DNA from: Chloroflexota bacterium
GTDB lineage: Bacteria; Chloroflexota; UBA11872
NCBI GenBank assembly: GCA_022825895.1
Contig: JAJDVX010000030.1
Span: 1 to 64,000, forward strand
Reading direction: 5' to 3'
DNA length: 64,000 bases
Shown: positions 18,716 through 26,929 of the stretch, one piece after another
Numbering within the stretch: position 1 is the first letter of the stretch
Layout of the letters: each line of letters begins with the position of its first letter
Program-made: the position numbers and the translations under genes
Notes under the pieces: model-generated
Told to the model about the DNA's origin: nothing
Databases searched by the model: none
Seen by the model: the letters and a program-made list of their open reading frames with translations, nothing else

Positions 18716-18907
18716 CGCACCGCGAATGTCAGGCTGGCGGGATGCGTCGCGGATGGCTGAGAGTCCTTGGGCGTGGCAGCACGGTCTGCGCCCATCTTAT
18801 CGGCGCGGTCGGCCATTTCGGGACCCGGTGTTCCAGCAAATCGCTTTCGCGTGCTAGGTTCGGGGGAGCGAACGGAAATCTGGTTCCAATAGTCGCTGGG
18901 GGAACGC

Positions 18908-19375
18908 ATGAGCGCGGTTGAAACGGGCGAACGCATTGGCCTGCCGCAGGACAAGCCACCGGCTGAGCGGATGTCGCTGCCGATGGCCGCCCCGCCGTCT
19001 CCGGAGCCGGCCGCCGCGATATCCCTGTCGCAGCGCGCCGCCCGAGCCTTCCGCGAGATCCTGGAGGGCAAGGGCGAATCTTATGGCGCGCTCAAGGTCG
19101 CCGTCACGGGCGGCGGCTGCGCGGGCAATCAGTACGCCATGGCCATCGCCCGCGCTCCGGAACCCACCGACATCGTGCTGGAGTCTCGCGGCGTGGACAT
19201 CTTCGTCGACAGCTCTAGCGCTCACATGATGGTCGGCGCCGAAATCGACTTCATCGACAGCATGATGGGCCGGGGTTTCACGGTCAGGAACCCGAGCGCG
19301 GAGCAAACCTGCGGCTGCGGCAGTTCCTTCAACACCAACGGCAGCGGCGTGAAGCCGGGAGGCTGCACCGCCTAG
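18908..19375 (+). CDS. HesB/IscA/ErpA family iron-sulphur assembly protein
   Basis: A-type Fe-S carrier of 155 residues. The three conserved cysteines are present as VTGGGCAGNQY and the terminal TCGCGSSF. Compared with usual A-type proteins (about 105-120 residues) it has an N-terminal extension of roughly 35 residues (Pro/Ala-rich) and a short Gly/Asn tail ending GGCTA. The start ATG at 18908 follows GGGGGAACGC, a weak binding site. No other isc or suf gene is near, which suits a general carrier role. Confidence 0.88.
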   Translation: MSAVETGERIGLPQDKPPAERMSLPMAAPPSPEPAAAISLSQRAARAFREILEGKGESYGALKVAVTGGGCAGNQYAMAIARAPEPTDIVLESRGVDIFVDSSSAHMMVGAEIDFIDSMMGRGFTVRNPSAEQTCGCGSSFNTNGSGVKPGGCTA

Positions 19376-19385
19376 GCGGCTTCGC

Positions 19386-20912
19386 TCAGCCGCCGTAACC
19401 CAGGTCGGCCAACGCCTCGCGCGCGGCCGCGGCCTCGTCCCACGGCTCTTCGCGGTGGGCGAACTGAATGGATTGTTCGTGGCCTTTGCCGGCCAGCACC
19501 ACGGTGTCGCCGGCGCGCGCCAGGTCGAACGCTCGAGCAATGGCCTCGCGGCGGTCGTGAATCGTCTCGAAGCGCGCGCCGCCAAGGGTGCTTCCGGCAA
19601 TCACCGCGCGCGCAATGTCCTCGGGGCGTTCCCGTCGCGGGTCCTCGTTGGTGACGATCGCCACATCCGCGCCCTCTGAGGCGGCGCGGCCCAGCAGCGG
19701 GCGCTTTTCCGCGTCCTGGTCTCCCGCGCTGCCAAACACCGCCAGCACCCGGCCGGAGGTGAATGCCCGAACCTCCGCCAGGCAAGCGGCCAGCGCCGCC
19801 GGCGTGTGGGCGAAGTCCACGATCACGTTAAACGGCTGGCCGGCCGTGACGGTCTCCATCCGACCCTTCACTGGAGCAAACGAAGCCAGCCGGTCCACTC
19901 CCGCCGACAGGTCGCCCGTGATGCTGCCCACGCAAGCCACGGCGGCCGCCACGTTGGAAACGTTCCAGCGACCGCGCAGGCGAGTCCGCGCTTCCCAATG
20001 TCCCCACGGCGATGAGCCGGCGACCACCAGTCCGTCGGGAGTGACGCCGGCGCAGCGTGCCGAGATGTCGGCCGGAGTCGTTTCGCCGAAGGTCAGCACG
20101 TCAACGGGGCATCCCTCCACGAAGCCAGCCGTTACCGGATCATCGGCGTTGAGCACGGCCGCCTTCCCCCGCCCGTCGTCCGGCCCCTGATCCAGCAGGT
20201 CCAGCAGCCGCCGCTTGGCCGCGCGGTAGGCCTCCAGCGTGCCGTGCAGATCGAGGTGCTCATGGGTCACGTTGGTGATCACGGCCCGGTCGAAGGCAAA
20301 GCCGTCCACGCGCGCCAGTTCCAGGGCGTGGGAGGCCACTTCAACCACCGCCCAGGCGTCGCCTTCCCGAACCATTTGGGCCAGGAGCCGGGCCACGGTG
20401 GGGGCTTCCGGGGTCGTCAGCCGGCTGGCCTTTGCTAGGTCCACGCCGCCCGCCCGCGTATTGACGGTCGTGAGTTCGCCGACTCCCCCGACGTAGGCGC
20501 CCAGCATCCAGGCGATGAGTCGAGAGGTACTGGTCTTGCCGTCGGTGCCGGTGACGCCCACGAGTCCCAACTGTCGATCCGGCTCGCCCCAGAATCGGCG
20601 CGCCAGGCCGGCCAGCGCCACCCGGCCGTCCGGCACGATGGCCAGGCCAACGTGGGGAGGCGTCTCGACCGGGCGTTCCGCGACGATCGCCGCCGCCCCG
20701 GCGGCCAGCGCGGCAGGTGCGTAGTCGTGGCCGTCGACCCGGAACCCTTGTCGGCAGACGAAGCACGATCCCGGCCGCACGTCCCTGGAATCAAGCGCAA
20801 TGTCGCGAATGCGGGCGCCGGACGCGCGTATCGGCTGCGCGCCTGGCAGGCCGGCGATCAGCTCGTCAAAGGTCGGATACACCTGCCTGGCCTCAGCTTT
20901 GCGGCTGTCCAC
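19386..20912 (-). CDS. murE: UDP-N-acetylmuramoyl-tripeptide synthetase MurE
   Basis: Cytoplasmic Mur ligase that adds the third amino acid to UDP-MurNAc-L-Ala-D-Glu, 508 residues. The ATP loop VGVTGTDGKTSTSRLI is near residue 120, and NVTHEHLDLHGT plus VLNADDP mark the central domain. The C-terminal substrate loop reads TNEDPRRERP at about 421-430. meso-diaminopimelate enzymes typically have DNPR here, so the sequence is close but altered. The start is GTG at 20912, overlapping the FemABX-like gene by 20 bases. The context (FemABX) hints at a branched cross-link. Confidence 0.93.
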   Translation of the reverse strand: MDSRKAEARQVYPTFDELIAGLPGAQPIRASGARIRDIALDSRDVRPGSCFVCRQGFRVDGHDYAPAALAAGAAAIVAERPVETPPHVGLAIVPDGRVALAGLARRFWGEPDRQLGLVGVTGTDGKTSTSRLIAWMLGAYVGGVGELTTVNTRAGGVDLAKASRLTTPEAPTVARLLAQMVREGDAWAVVEVASHALELARVDGFAFDRAVITNVTHEHLDLHGTLEAYRAAKRRLLDLLDQGPDDGRGKAAVLNADDPVTAGFVEGCPVDVLTFGETTPADISARCAGVTPDGLVVAGSSPWGHWEARTRLRGRWNVSNVAAAVACVGSITGDLSAGVDRLASFAPVKGRMETVTAGQPFNVIVDFAHTPAALAACLAEVRAFTSGRVLAVFGSAGDQDAEKRPLLGRAASEGADVAIVTNEDPRRERPEDIARAVIAGSTLGGARFETIHDRREAIARAFDLARAGDTVVLAGKGHEQSIQFAHREEPWDEAAAAREALADLGYGG

Positions 20913-21930
20913 GCCGGCGCTGGAGCGCGGTGCGCGCGCGCAACACCCCCGAGGTCAGCACCCACGAGCGGACGCGTTGCAGCGGGAGATCGTACGTACC
21001 CGGATATTCCACCAGCCCCGGGTTGAAGCCGAGCTTGAAGCGATGCACGCCGGCCATCGGGTCGTCGGGATCATTGGGATCGGCCATTCCCCAGAGGTCA
21101 TAGCGTCGGCAGCCGCGTTCCCGCGCCCACTGCATGGCAGCCCATTGCGTGGCGTGCGGGGCCATGCGCCCGCGCTCGGCGTCCGACGACGCGCCATACA
21201 GGTACACCGCCTCGGGGCCGAAGGCCACGGCCATCAGCGCCGCCAGCGGCCGGCCCTCAAATCGCGCCACAAGCAGCGCGGCGTAATCGCCGAAGGTTTG
21301 CGCCACGTCGCGGTAATAGGAGGCCGCATGCACCGCAAACCCCTGCCGCGTCGCCGTGGCGGTGGTCATCTCATAGAAGGCCTCGAAACCGGCCTCGCTT
21401 GAGTCCCGTTCCACCTCCACGCCTCGCCGCCCGGCCAGCCGGATGTTGTAGCGCATTTTCGACTTGAAGGAGGCCAATAACTCGGCGTCGTCCGCCGCCA
21501 GATCCACGACGGCCGTCCGCGGAATCTGCACAAAGGCCTCGGTCTTGCGAAACCTCAGTGCCTCCAGCACGGCCGCGTGCCCGGCGTGCACGGGCTCGAC
21601 CCGCAGCAGCGATGCCCCAAGGCGCCGCGCTTCCTCGGAGGCCGCCTCCATCAGCGCCCGAGCGTCCGCGTCGGACTCCGCCAGGGGACCCCGTGGGACG
21701 TAGGCCAACCCGACCGACGGTCCCAGCGGCGGAACCCGGCGGGTTCGAGTCAAAAGCTGCACGCCCGAACCCGGCGCTTCGGCATCGCCCACCGCCAGAC
21801 GGGTGACTTGCCAGCCGTAGCGCGCCTTCAGGTCGCCCCAGGAACCGGACTGCAGGAGGTTCGCGTCCGGGTGCGCGGCGGCGAACCCGTTCCACTCGCG
21901 AGCGCTCGATACGGACCGGACCGGCGACAC
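20893..21930 (-). CDS. FemABX-type peptidoglycan interpeptide-bridge aminoacyltransferase-like protein
   Basis: A 345-residue protein of the GNAT-like FemABX family, which adds amino acids from tRNA to lipid II side chains. Seen are NLLQSGSWGDLKARYGW, the usual first motif, LAYVPRGPLA, FKSKMRYNIRLAGRRGVEVE, and YDLWGMADPNDPDDPMAGVHRFK in two parts of the C-terminal half. GTG at 21930, three bases after the preceding gene's stop codon begins, is preferred because the longer frame runs into that gene. It overlaps murE downstream. The pair suggests a linked role in building a bridged peptidoglycan. Confidence 0.87.
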   Translation of the reverse strand: MSPVRSVSSAREWNGFAAAHPDANLLQSGSWGDLKARYGWQVTRLAVGDAEAPGSGVQLLTRTRRVPPLGPSVGLAYVPRGPLAESDADARALMEAASEEARRLGASLLRVEPVHAGHAAVLEALRFRKTEAFVQIPRTAVVDLAADDAELLASFKSKMRYNIRLAGRRGVEVERDSSEAGFEAFYEMTTATATRQGFAVHAASYYRDVAQTFGDYAALLVARFEGRPLAALMAVAFGPEAVYLYGASSDAERGRMAPHATQWAAMQWARERGCRRYDLWGMADPNDPDDPMAGVHRFKLGFNPGLVEYPGTYDLPLQRVRSWVLTSGVLRARTALQRRRGQPQS

Positions 21931-21932
21931 GG

Positions 21933-22640
21933 CTACACCCGGGTCGCCGTGTGCAGGGCCACGCTGCCAAGCCCCAGGCGATGCACGCGCACGTCGGCGA
22001 ATCCGGCTTCGGCAATCACAGCCGCCAATGCCTCCGCGCTCACGAATTCGTCCACCGATTGCGGCAGCCACGAATAGGCGCTGGCATGCCGGCTCACCAG
22101 CCGCCCCAGCAGCGGCACCCAGCGATTGAAGTACAGGCGAAACAGCGCGCGCGGCAGCGTGTGCCGCATCGGCGTCATTTCCAGGATCACCAGACGTCCG
22201 CCGGGGCGCAGGACCCGAGCCATGGCCGCGAAGATTCCGGGTAACCCGTCCACGTTGCGCAGCAGAAATCCGCTGATCACGGCATCTACGGATGCGTCCG
22301 CCAGCGGCGGGCGGAACGCATCGCCCAGGACGAATCTCGCGGTCTGGCCGGCCTTGGCCTCGCCGGCGCGCCGCCTGGCGATCCGGAGCATTCCCTCCGC
22401 GAAGTCCAGTCCGACGATCTCGGATCCGGCGCCTCCCTCGCGGGCCAGCGCCAGGGCCAGGTCGCCCGTTCCCGTTCCCACATCCAGCACCAGGCGCGGC
22501 TCAACCGCCATGACCTCCCGGACCGCACGCCGCCGCCAGCCGAGATGCAGGCCGAAGCTCATCAGGAAATTGAGCAGGTCGTAGCGCGGCGCAATGGCGT
22601 CGAACATCGGCCGCACCCAGAGGGCCTTGCGCGCTGGCAC
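21933..22640 (-). CDS. UbiE/MenG-type quinone methyltransferase
   Basis: SAM-dependent C-methyltransferase, 235 residues. FDAIAPRYDLLNFLMSFG is the UbiE N-terminal signature, LVLDVGTGTGDLALALA the SAM-binding motif I, SVDAVISGFLLRNVDG the central UbiE motif and RVLRPGGRLVILEM the post-motif strand. It lies 17 bases downstream of a long-chain polyprenyl diphosphate synthase gene, which fits the last step of menaquinone synthesis (demethylmenaquinone methylation). The SGFLLRNV form deviates slightly from the usual AFGLRN, so a related substrate is possible. Confidence 0.87.
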   Translation of the reverse strand: MPARKALWVRPMFDAIAPRYDLLNFLMSFGLHLGWRRRAVREVMAVEPRLVLDVGTGTGDLALALAREGGAGSEIVGLDFAEGMLRIARRRAGEAKAGQTARFVLGDAFRPPLADASVDAVISGFLLRNVDGLPGIFAAMARVLRPGGRLVILEMTPMRHTLPRALFRLYFNRWVPLLGRLVSRHASAYSWLPQSVDEFVSAEALAAVIAEAGFADVRVHRLGLGSVALHTATRV

Positions 22641-22657
22641 GGCGTCAGCCGCGAGAC

Positions 22658-23668
22658 CTAGGTGTGGCGATCGGTCGCGTAGGTGACGAGATCGGCCAGG
22701 GCGTCGAAGGCCGGGTCTGGCGGCAGCCGGGTCAGCGCGGCCCGCGCCCGGTCCGCATACCCCTCGGCCACCGCGCGCGCCGCGTCCACGGCGCCCGACG
22801 CACGCAGCGTCTCGATGGCTTCGGCGGACTCGGTCTCGGACACCCCCTCGCCCTCGGCCAGCCGCCGCATCACGGGCGTGGGCGCGGCGGCGGCGGCCAG
22901 GTATTCCACCACCGGCAGGGTCAGCAGGCCGGCCCGCAAGTCGCCGCCCACCGGCTTGCCGGTTTCCCGCGAGACGCCCGCGATGTCCAGCACGTCGTCC
23001 GTAACCTGAAAGGCCATGCCCAGCGACCAGCCAACGTCGTGCAGGGCCTCGGCCTCGTCGTCCGGCGCGTCGGCCAGCACCGCCGTCGCGTCGCAGGCCA
23101 GGGCGATCAGCGCCGCCGTCTTGCCCCCGATCTTCTCCAGGTACTGCCGGCGCGTGGCCTCGGCGTCGCCATTGAAACTCGGGAAGACGAATTCGCTGCG
23201 CGACATCACGTGGATGGTGTCGGCGAATTGCCGCACGATCTTGGGGCGGTTGAGCCTGGCGACCAGGTCCGCCGCGCTGGCAAAGAGATAGTCGCCGGCC
23301 AGGACCGCGACCTTGGTGGACCAGGCCGCGTGAACCGAGGGCTGCCCGCGCCGCGAGTCCGCCTCGTCCACGATGTCGTCGTGTACCAGCGTGGCGCTGT
23401 GGAGCACCTCGGTGCCCGCCGCCAGCAGGACGACTTCCTCGCGGTCCACGCCGTAGGCCTGGCCGATGAGGAGCGCAATGGCCGGGCGCAAGCGTTTGCC
23501 CGAGCCGCCCAGGACCGACGCCAGCACGCCTTGCAGCATGGGGAGTTGGCTATCCGCGACACAGCGCGCCAACTCAGACTCAACCTGTGCCTGACCCATC
23601 TGCACCGGGGCCAGGATTTCCGCGAGGTCACGCGGCGGACGGCGGTCCGTTACGGCAGAGGAGCGCAC
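22658..23668 (-). CDS. Polyprenyl diphosphate synthase (heptaprenyl/octaprenyl type)
   Basis: Trans-isoprenyl diphosphate synthase making the quinone side chain. Numbered from GTG at 23668 (336 residues), LGGSGKRLRPAI is at 53-64, the first Asp-rich motif DDIVD at 97-101 and the second DDVLD at 224-228, with GGKTAALIALAC between. The first motif lacks the extra residues of short-chain bacterial enzymes, as in long-chain members. This start lies inside the tatD 3' end (overlap 19 bases); a start at 23707 is also open. Partner of the adjacent menG-like gene. Confidence 0.92.
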   Translation of the reverse strand: MRSSAVTDRRPPRDLAEILAPVQMGQAQVESELARCVADSQLPMLQGVLASVLGGSGKRLRPAIALLIGQAYGVDREEVVLLAAGTEVLHSATLVHDDIVDEADSRRGQPSVHAAWSTKVAVLAGDYLFASAADLVARLNRPKIVRQFADTIHVMSRSEFVFPSFNGDAEATRRQYLEKIGGKTAALIALACDATAVLADAPDDEAEALHDVGWSLGMAFQVTDDVLDIAGVSRETGKPVGGDLRAGLLTLPVVEYLAAAAAPTPVMRRLAEGEGVSETESAEAIETLRASGAVDAARAVAEGYADRARAALTRLPPDPAFDALADLVTYATDRHT

Positions 23669-24429
23669 CGAAATAGCTCCCGAGCGTTGTGCGTCGTGGT
23701 GGCGCAAAGCGAGGATACCGACACGTTTCGCACAGCCGCGACCACGGCGGCGGTATGCGGCAGGTAGGCCGGCTCGTTGCGGCGCCCGCGCATCGGCGTA
23801 GGCGCCAGGTAGGGCGCGTCGGTCTCGATCAGCAGCCGGTCGGCTGGAACCTCGGCCGCCGCCGCCCGCACGTCGTCGGCTTTCTTGAACGTCACGATGC
23901 CCGAGAACGAAATGTGGAGTCCAAGGTCCACGAATCGCTGCACGGTCTCCGGCGGTCCCGTGAAGCTATGCATGACTCCGCCCGCGGAGCCCAACGCCTC
24001 GCCCAGGACGCGTTCGACGGCGTCCAGGCTCTCGCGCTGGTGCACCACGACGGGCAAATCGAGTTCCGCCGCCAGCCGGCAGTGGGCGCGGAACGCCTGC
24101 TCCTGCAGCGCCGGCGGCTGATGCTCGCGGTAGAAGTCCAGGCCGGTTTCGCCGATAGCCCGAACGTTGGCGTCCCTGGTCAGGTCGCGCAGGGCATTGA
24201 CGGTCGCCGCGGCAAAGCCGCCGCAGTCGTGCGGATGCACCCCCACCGTGGCGTACCAGCCGTCGAAGTCCCGGCAGATCCCAACCGCACGCGCGCTGGT
24301 GGCCAGGTCGGTCGCCACCACCAGCGCCTCGGACACACCGGCGCTCCGGGCGCGCTCGTGGATGGCATCCAGGTCGTCGGCAAACCCGGGGTCCGCCAGG
24401 TGGGCGTGACTGTCGAACAGGCGGACTAT
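23650..24429 (-). CDS. TatD-family metal-dependent deoxyribonuclease with non-canonical start
   Basis: TIM-barrel hydrolase of the TatD/YcfH family, about 259 residues. The metal-binding N-terminal motif LFDSHAHLAD (H-x-H) lies at 24420-24391, upstream of the first ATG/GTG/TTG in frame (24336). A start at 24336 would remove that essential strand. In frame before the motif only ATA (24429), GTC, CGC and CTG occur; the ATA overlaps the metG TAG as ATAG. Other motifs are VGVHPHDCG, AIGETGLDFYREH, PVVVHQRES, MHSFTGPPE and LLIETDAPYLAP. Nuclease or tRNA/DNA-repair roles are proposed for the family. Confidence 0.85.
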   Translation of the reverse strand: MVRLFDSHAHLADPGFADDLDAIHERARSAGVSEALVVATDLATSARAVGICRDFDGWYATVGVHPHDCGGFAAATVNALRDLTRDANVRAIGETGLDFYREHQPPALQEQAFRAHCRLAAELDLPVVVHQRESLDAVERVLGEALGSAGGVMHSFTGPPETVQRFVDLGLHISFSGIVTFKKADDVRAAAAEVPADRLLIETDAPYLAPTPMRGRRNEPAYLPHTAAVVAAVRNVSVSSLCATTTHNARELFRCAPLP

Positions 24430-25949
24430 CCGTCCAGGCGCGGAAACAGCGGCGGGCCGCCGGGCACGTGCTGGCCGGCTTCGATCACGCCGGCGTCGTC
24501 GCCCCAGGCCGCCGGCCGCCCGGCGATTCCCAGCTGCACTTCGATGGCGTCAGCCGTCTGCGGAATTGCCGGACGCACCATGGTGGCGATGCGCGGCAGC
24601 GCGTCCATCAGCATCGCCAGCACCGTCCGCAGGCGCGGCTGTTGCGCCTCGTCCCGCGCCAGCCGCCAGGGTTCCGTCCGTTCGATGTACTGGTTCACCG
24701 CCGTGATGTAGCGCCACACGGCGGCCAGCGCCAGGTGAAAGCGCCAGTTCTCGTAGTGGTGGGCCGCCACGTCCCAGGCCGTCTGCTCGGCCGCGCGCAA
24801 TTCGGACTCCTGGCTGGTGAGGTCGGTCAACTCAGGCGCAATGCCGTCCAGGTAGCGGTGCAGCATGGAGGTGCTGCGCAGCACCAGGTTGCCCAGGTCG
24901 TTGCCGAGATCGTGCTGATAGCGCCGCGCCATGCCTTCCCAGGTGAAGTCGCCGTCGCGCTCGTAGGCCACTTCCCGCAGCAGGAAATAGCGCAGCGCAT
25001 CCGAGCTGAACCGCTCCACCACCTCGGCCGGCCGCACCACGTGCCCGCCGCTCTGGCTCAACTCTTCGCCGGCAAAGTTCACCCAGCCGTGCACGCAGAC
25101 CTGCCGCGGCACCTCCACGCCCGCCGCCATCAGCATGGCCGGCCAGTAGATCGCGTGGAAGCGCACGATGTCTTTGCCGACCACGTGTACGTCCGCCGGC
25201 CAGCGCTTCGCAAACAGGTCGTCACCGCCGGGCTGCCCGAAGCCGATTCCGGTGATGTAGTTGATCAGAGCGTCGAACCAGACGTAGATGACATGGTCCG
25301 GATCGTTGGGCAGCGGCAAGCCCCAGCCGCCGGTGGCACGCGAGATGCTGAAGTCCTTCAGTCCCTGCCGCAGGAAGCCGAGCATTTCGTTGCGCCGCGA
25401 TTCGGGCCAGACGAAGTCCGGTCGCTGTTCGTAGAGTTCCAGCAGCGGCTCCTGGTACCGCGAGAGGGCGAAGAAGTAGTTGTCCTCTTCCACCCACTCC
25501 GGCGGTACGCGGTGCGTCGGGCAGCATCCGTCCACCAGTTCCTCGTCGCCGTAAAAGGCTTCGCAGCGGACGCAGTACCAGCCCTCGTACCGGCCCTTGT
25601 AGATATCGCCGTTGTCGAATACCCGCTGGTAGAAGGCCTGCACCGTCTGCAGATGCCTTGGTTCCGTGGTGCGCACGAAGTCGTCGAACTCCACGCCCAC
25701 CAGGTCCCACGCGGTCTGGAAGCGCACCGCCGCCTGGTCAACGTAGGTCTGGGTGTCGATCCCTTCGTCGCGCGCCGAACGGCTGACCCGTTGACTGTTC
25801 TCGTCCAGCCCGCCCAGGAAGAAAACGTCCTGGCCACGCAGCCGGCGATACCGCGCCATGGCGTCGGCCGTGATCATCTCGAACGAGTGCCCAACGTGCG
25901 GCTCGCCGCTGGGATAGGGAATGGACGTGGTCAGGTAGTAACGGGACAC
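24426..25949 (-). CDS. metG: Methionyl-tRNA synthetase with altered KMSKS motif
   Basis: Class I synthetase charging tRNA-Met, 507 residues, lacking the C-terminal EMAP-like extension. HIGH is present as HVGH at residues 18-21 (PYPSGEPHVGHSFEMITADA). A single zinc-knuckle region is CVRCEAFYGDEELVDGCCPT. YVWFDALINYITG and RFHAIYWPAMLM mark the catalytic core. The KMSKS position reads ELSQS (residues 296-300) within GEELSQSGGHVVRP, so both catalytic-loop lysines are replaced. The anticodon-binding helical domain (DLGNDLGNLVLR onward) is intact. GTG start. It is 36 bases downstream of rsmI. Confidence 0.93.
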   Translation of the reverse strand: MSRYYLTTSIPYPSGEPHVGHSFEMITADAMARYRRLRGQDVFFLGGLDENSQRVSRSARDEGIDTQTYVDQAAVRFQTAWDLVGVEFDDFVRTTEPRHLQTVQAFYQRVFDNGDIYKGRYEGWYCVRCEAFYGDEELVDGCCPTHRVPPEWVEEDNYFFALSRYQEPLLELYEQRPDFVWPESRRNEMLGFLRQGLKDFSISRATGGWGLPLPNDPDHVIYVWFDALINYITGIGFGQPGGDDLFAKRWPADVHVVGKDIVRFHAIYWPAMLMAAGVEVPRQVCVHGWVNFAGEELSQSGGHVVRPAEVVERFSSDALRYFLLREVAYERDGDFTWEGMARRYQHDLGNDLGNLVLRSTSMLHRYLDGIAPELTDLTSQESELRAAEQTAWDVAAHHYENWRFHLALAAVWRYITAVNQYIERTEPWRLARDEAQQPRLRTVLAMLMDALPRIATMVRPAIPQTADAIEVQLGIAGRPAAWGDDAGVIEAGQHVPGGPPLFPRLDG

Positions 25950-25985
25950 GGCTGCTAAGTGACCGGGGTGGAGCGGTGCGCGATT

Positions 25986-26831
25986 CTACGCGCTGTCGGC
26001 GTGCGGCTCGCGCAACGCCCGCGCGATTCGGTAGACATCTTCCCTGGGCAGATCCAGGGCGCGCGCCACGGCCCCGGCCGCCTTACCCGGACGCATTCCA
26101 GCATCCAGACGGCTGCGCAGCTGCTCCTCCACCGTTGTCTGGTCAATCGTGGGCGTCTCGGCGACGCCGCCGACGTCAACCACCACCGTAAGCTCCCCGC
26201 GCGCGCCCACGACGGACACGTAGTTGGCAATCTCCGCCAGCGTTGATTCGCGAATCTCCTCGTGCATCTTGGTCAGTTCTCGGCACATGGCCGCGGGGAC
26301 GTCGCCCAGCCATGCCTCCAATTCGGACAGCCGGTCGGTCACCCCGTGCGGGGACAGGTAGATCACCAGCGTCCGCGCCGTGTCGGCGGCGCGGCGCACC
26401 AGCCGCTCCCGCCGAACCCGGCGCTCCGGCAAGAAGGCCAGAAATGCCACCGGCTGTCGCGCGAACGACACGACGGATAGCGCGGTGGTCAGCGCCGAGG
26501 GTCCCGGAATAGGGCTGATTGGCAGCCCTTCAGCCCGCACGCGCCCCAGCAGATCCGGCCCCGGATCGGAAACGCCCGGCGTGCCCGCGTCCACGATCAG
26601 CGCCACGTCGCCGGCGCGCAGGCGCTCGATGATGGCGTCCTCTCGACTCTCGGGGCTGTCCTCGCGGTAGGTGATGACCTTGGGCGTGCTGCCCACGTGA
26701 CCCAGCAACTTGCGGGCGCGCTGGACATCCTCGGCCACCACGACCTCAACCGAGCGCAGCACCCGAGCCGCCCGAAACGTGAGGTCCTCCAGGTTGCCGA
26801 TCGGCGTGGCGACCACGTAGAGCGTGCCCAT
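25986..26831 (-). CDS. rsmI: 16S rRNA (cytidine1402-2'-O)-methyltransferase RsmI
   Basis: SAM-dependent tetrapyrrole-methylase-fold enzyme, 281 residues, methylating C1402 of 16S rRNA. Diagnostic parts are LYVVATPIGNLEDLTFRA at the N-terminus, VVAEDVQRARKLLGH, ALIVDAGTPGVSDPGPDLL and PISPIPGPSALTTALSVV, plus REL/TKMHEEI in the C-terminal part. It heads the metG-tatD-polyprenyl synthase-menG-fem-murE run on the minus strand. Confidence 0.95.
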   Translation of the reverse strand: MGTLYVVATPIGNLEDLTFRAARVLRSVEVVVAEDVQRARKLLGHVGSTPKVITYREDSPESREDAIIERLRAGDVALIVDAGTPGVSDPGPDLLGRVRAEGLPISPIPGPSALTTALSVVSFARQPVAFLAFLPERRVRRERLVRRAADTARTLVIYLSPHGVTDRLSELEAWLGDVPAAMCRELTKMHEEIRESTLAEIANYVSVVGARGELTVVVDVGGVAETPTIDQTTVEEQLRSRLDAGMRPGKAAGAVARALDLPREDVYRIARALREPHADSA

Positions 26832-26876
26832 GCGGCGAGTCTACGCAGCAGGGCGCGCGGCCGGTCGAAATGGCAA

Positions 26877-26914
26877 GGGGCCGGGCCTGGACGGGATGTC
26901 CACGGCCCGGCCCC
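26877..26914 (-). terminator. Strong hairpin downstream of the glycoside hydrolase gene
   Basis: GGGGCCGGGCC followed by TGGAC, a short loop, GTCCA, one bulged C and GGCCCGGCCCC makes a stem of about 16 base pairs. It lies 15 bases after the stop of the minus-strand gene at 26930-28870. The minus-strand continuation is TTGCCATTTC, only weakly U-rich, so it may act as a terminator or an RNA end stabiliser. Confidence 0.65.
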
Positions 26915-26929
26915 GGATCGACCTTCCGG

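Noticed and set aside
24468-25958. 496-codon open frame on the plus strand
   Set aside because: Exact antisense of metG, whose protein carries clear family motifs.
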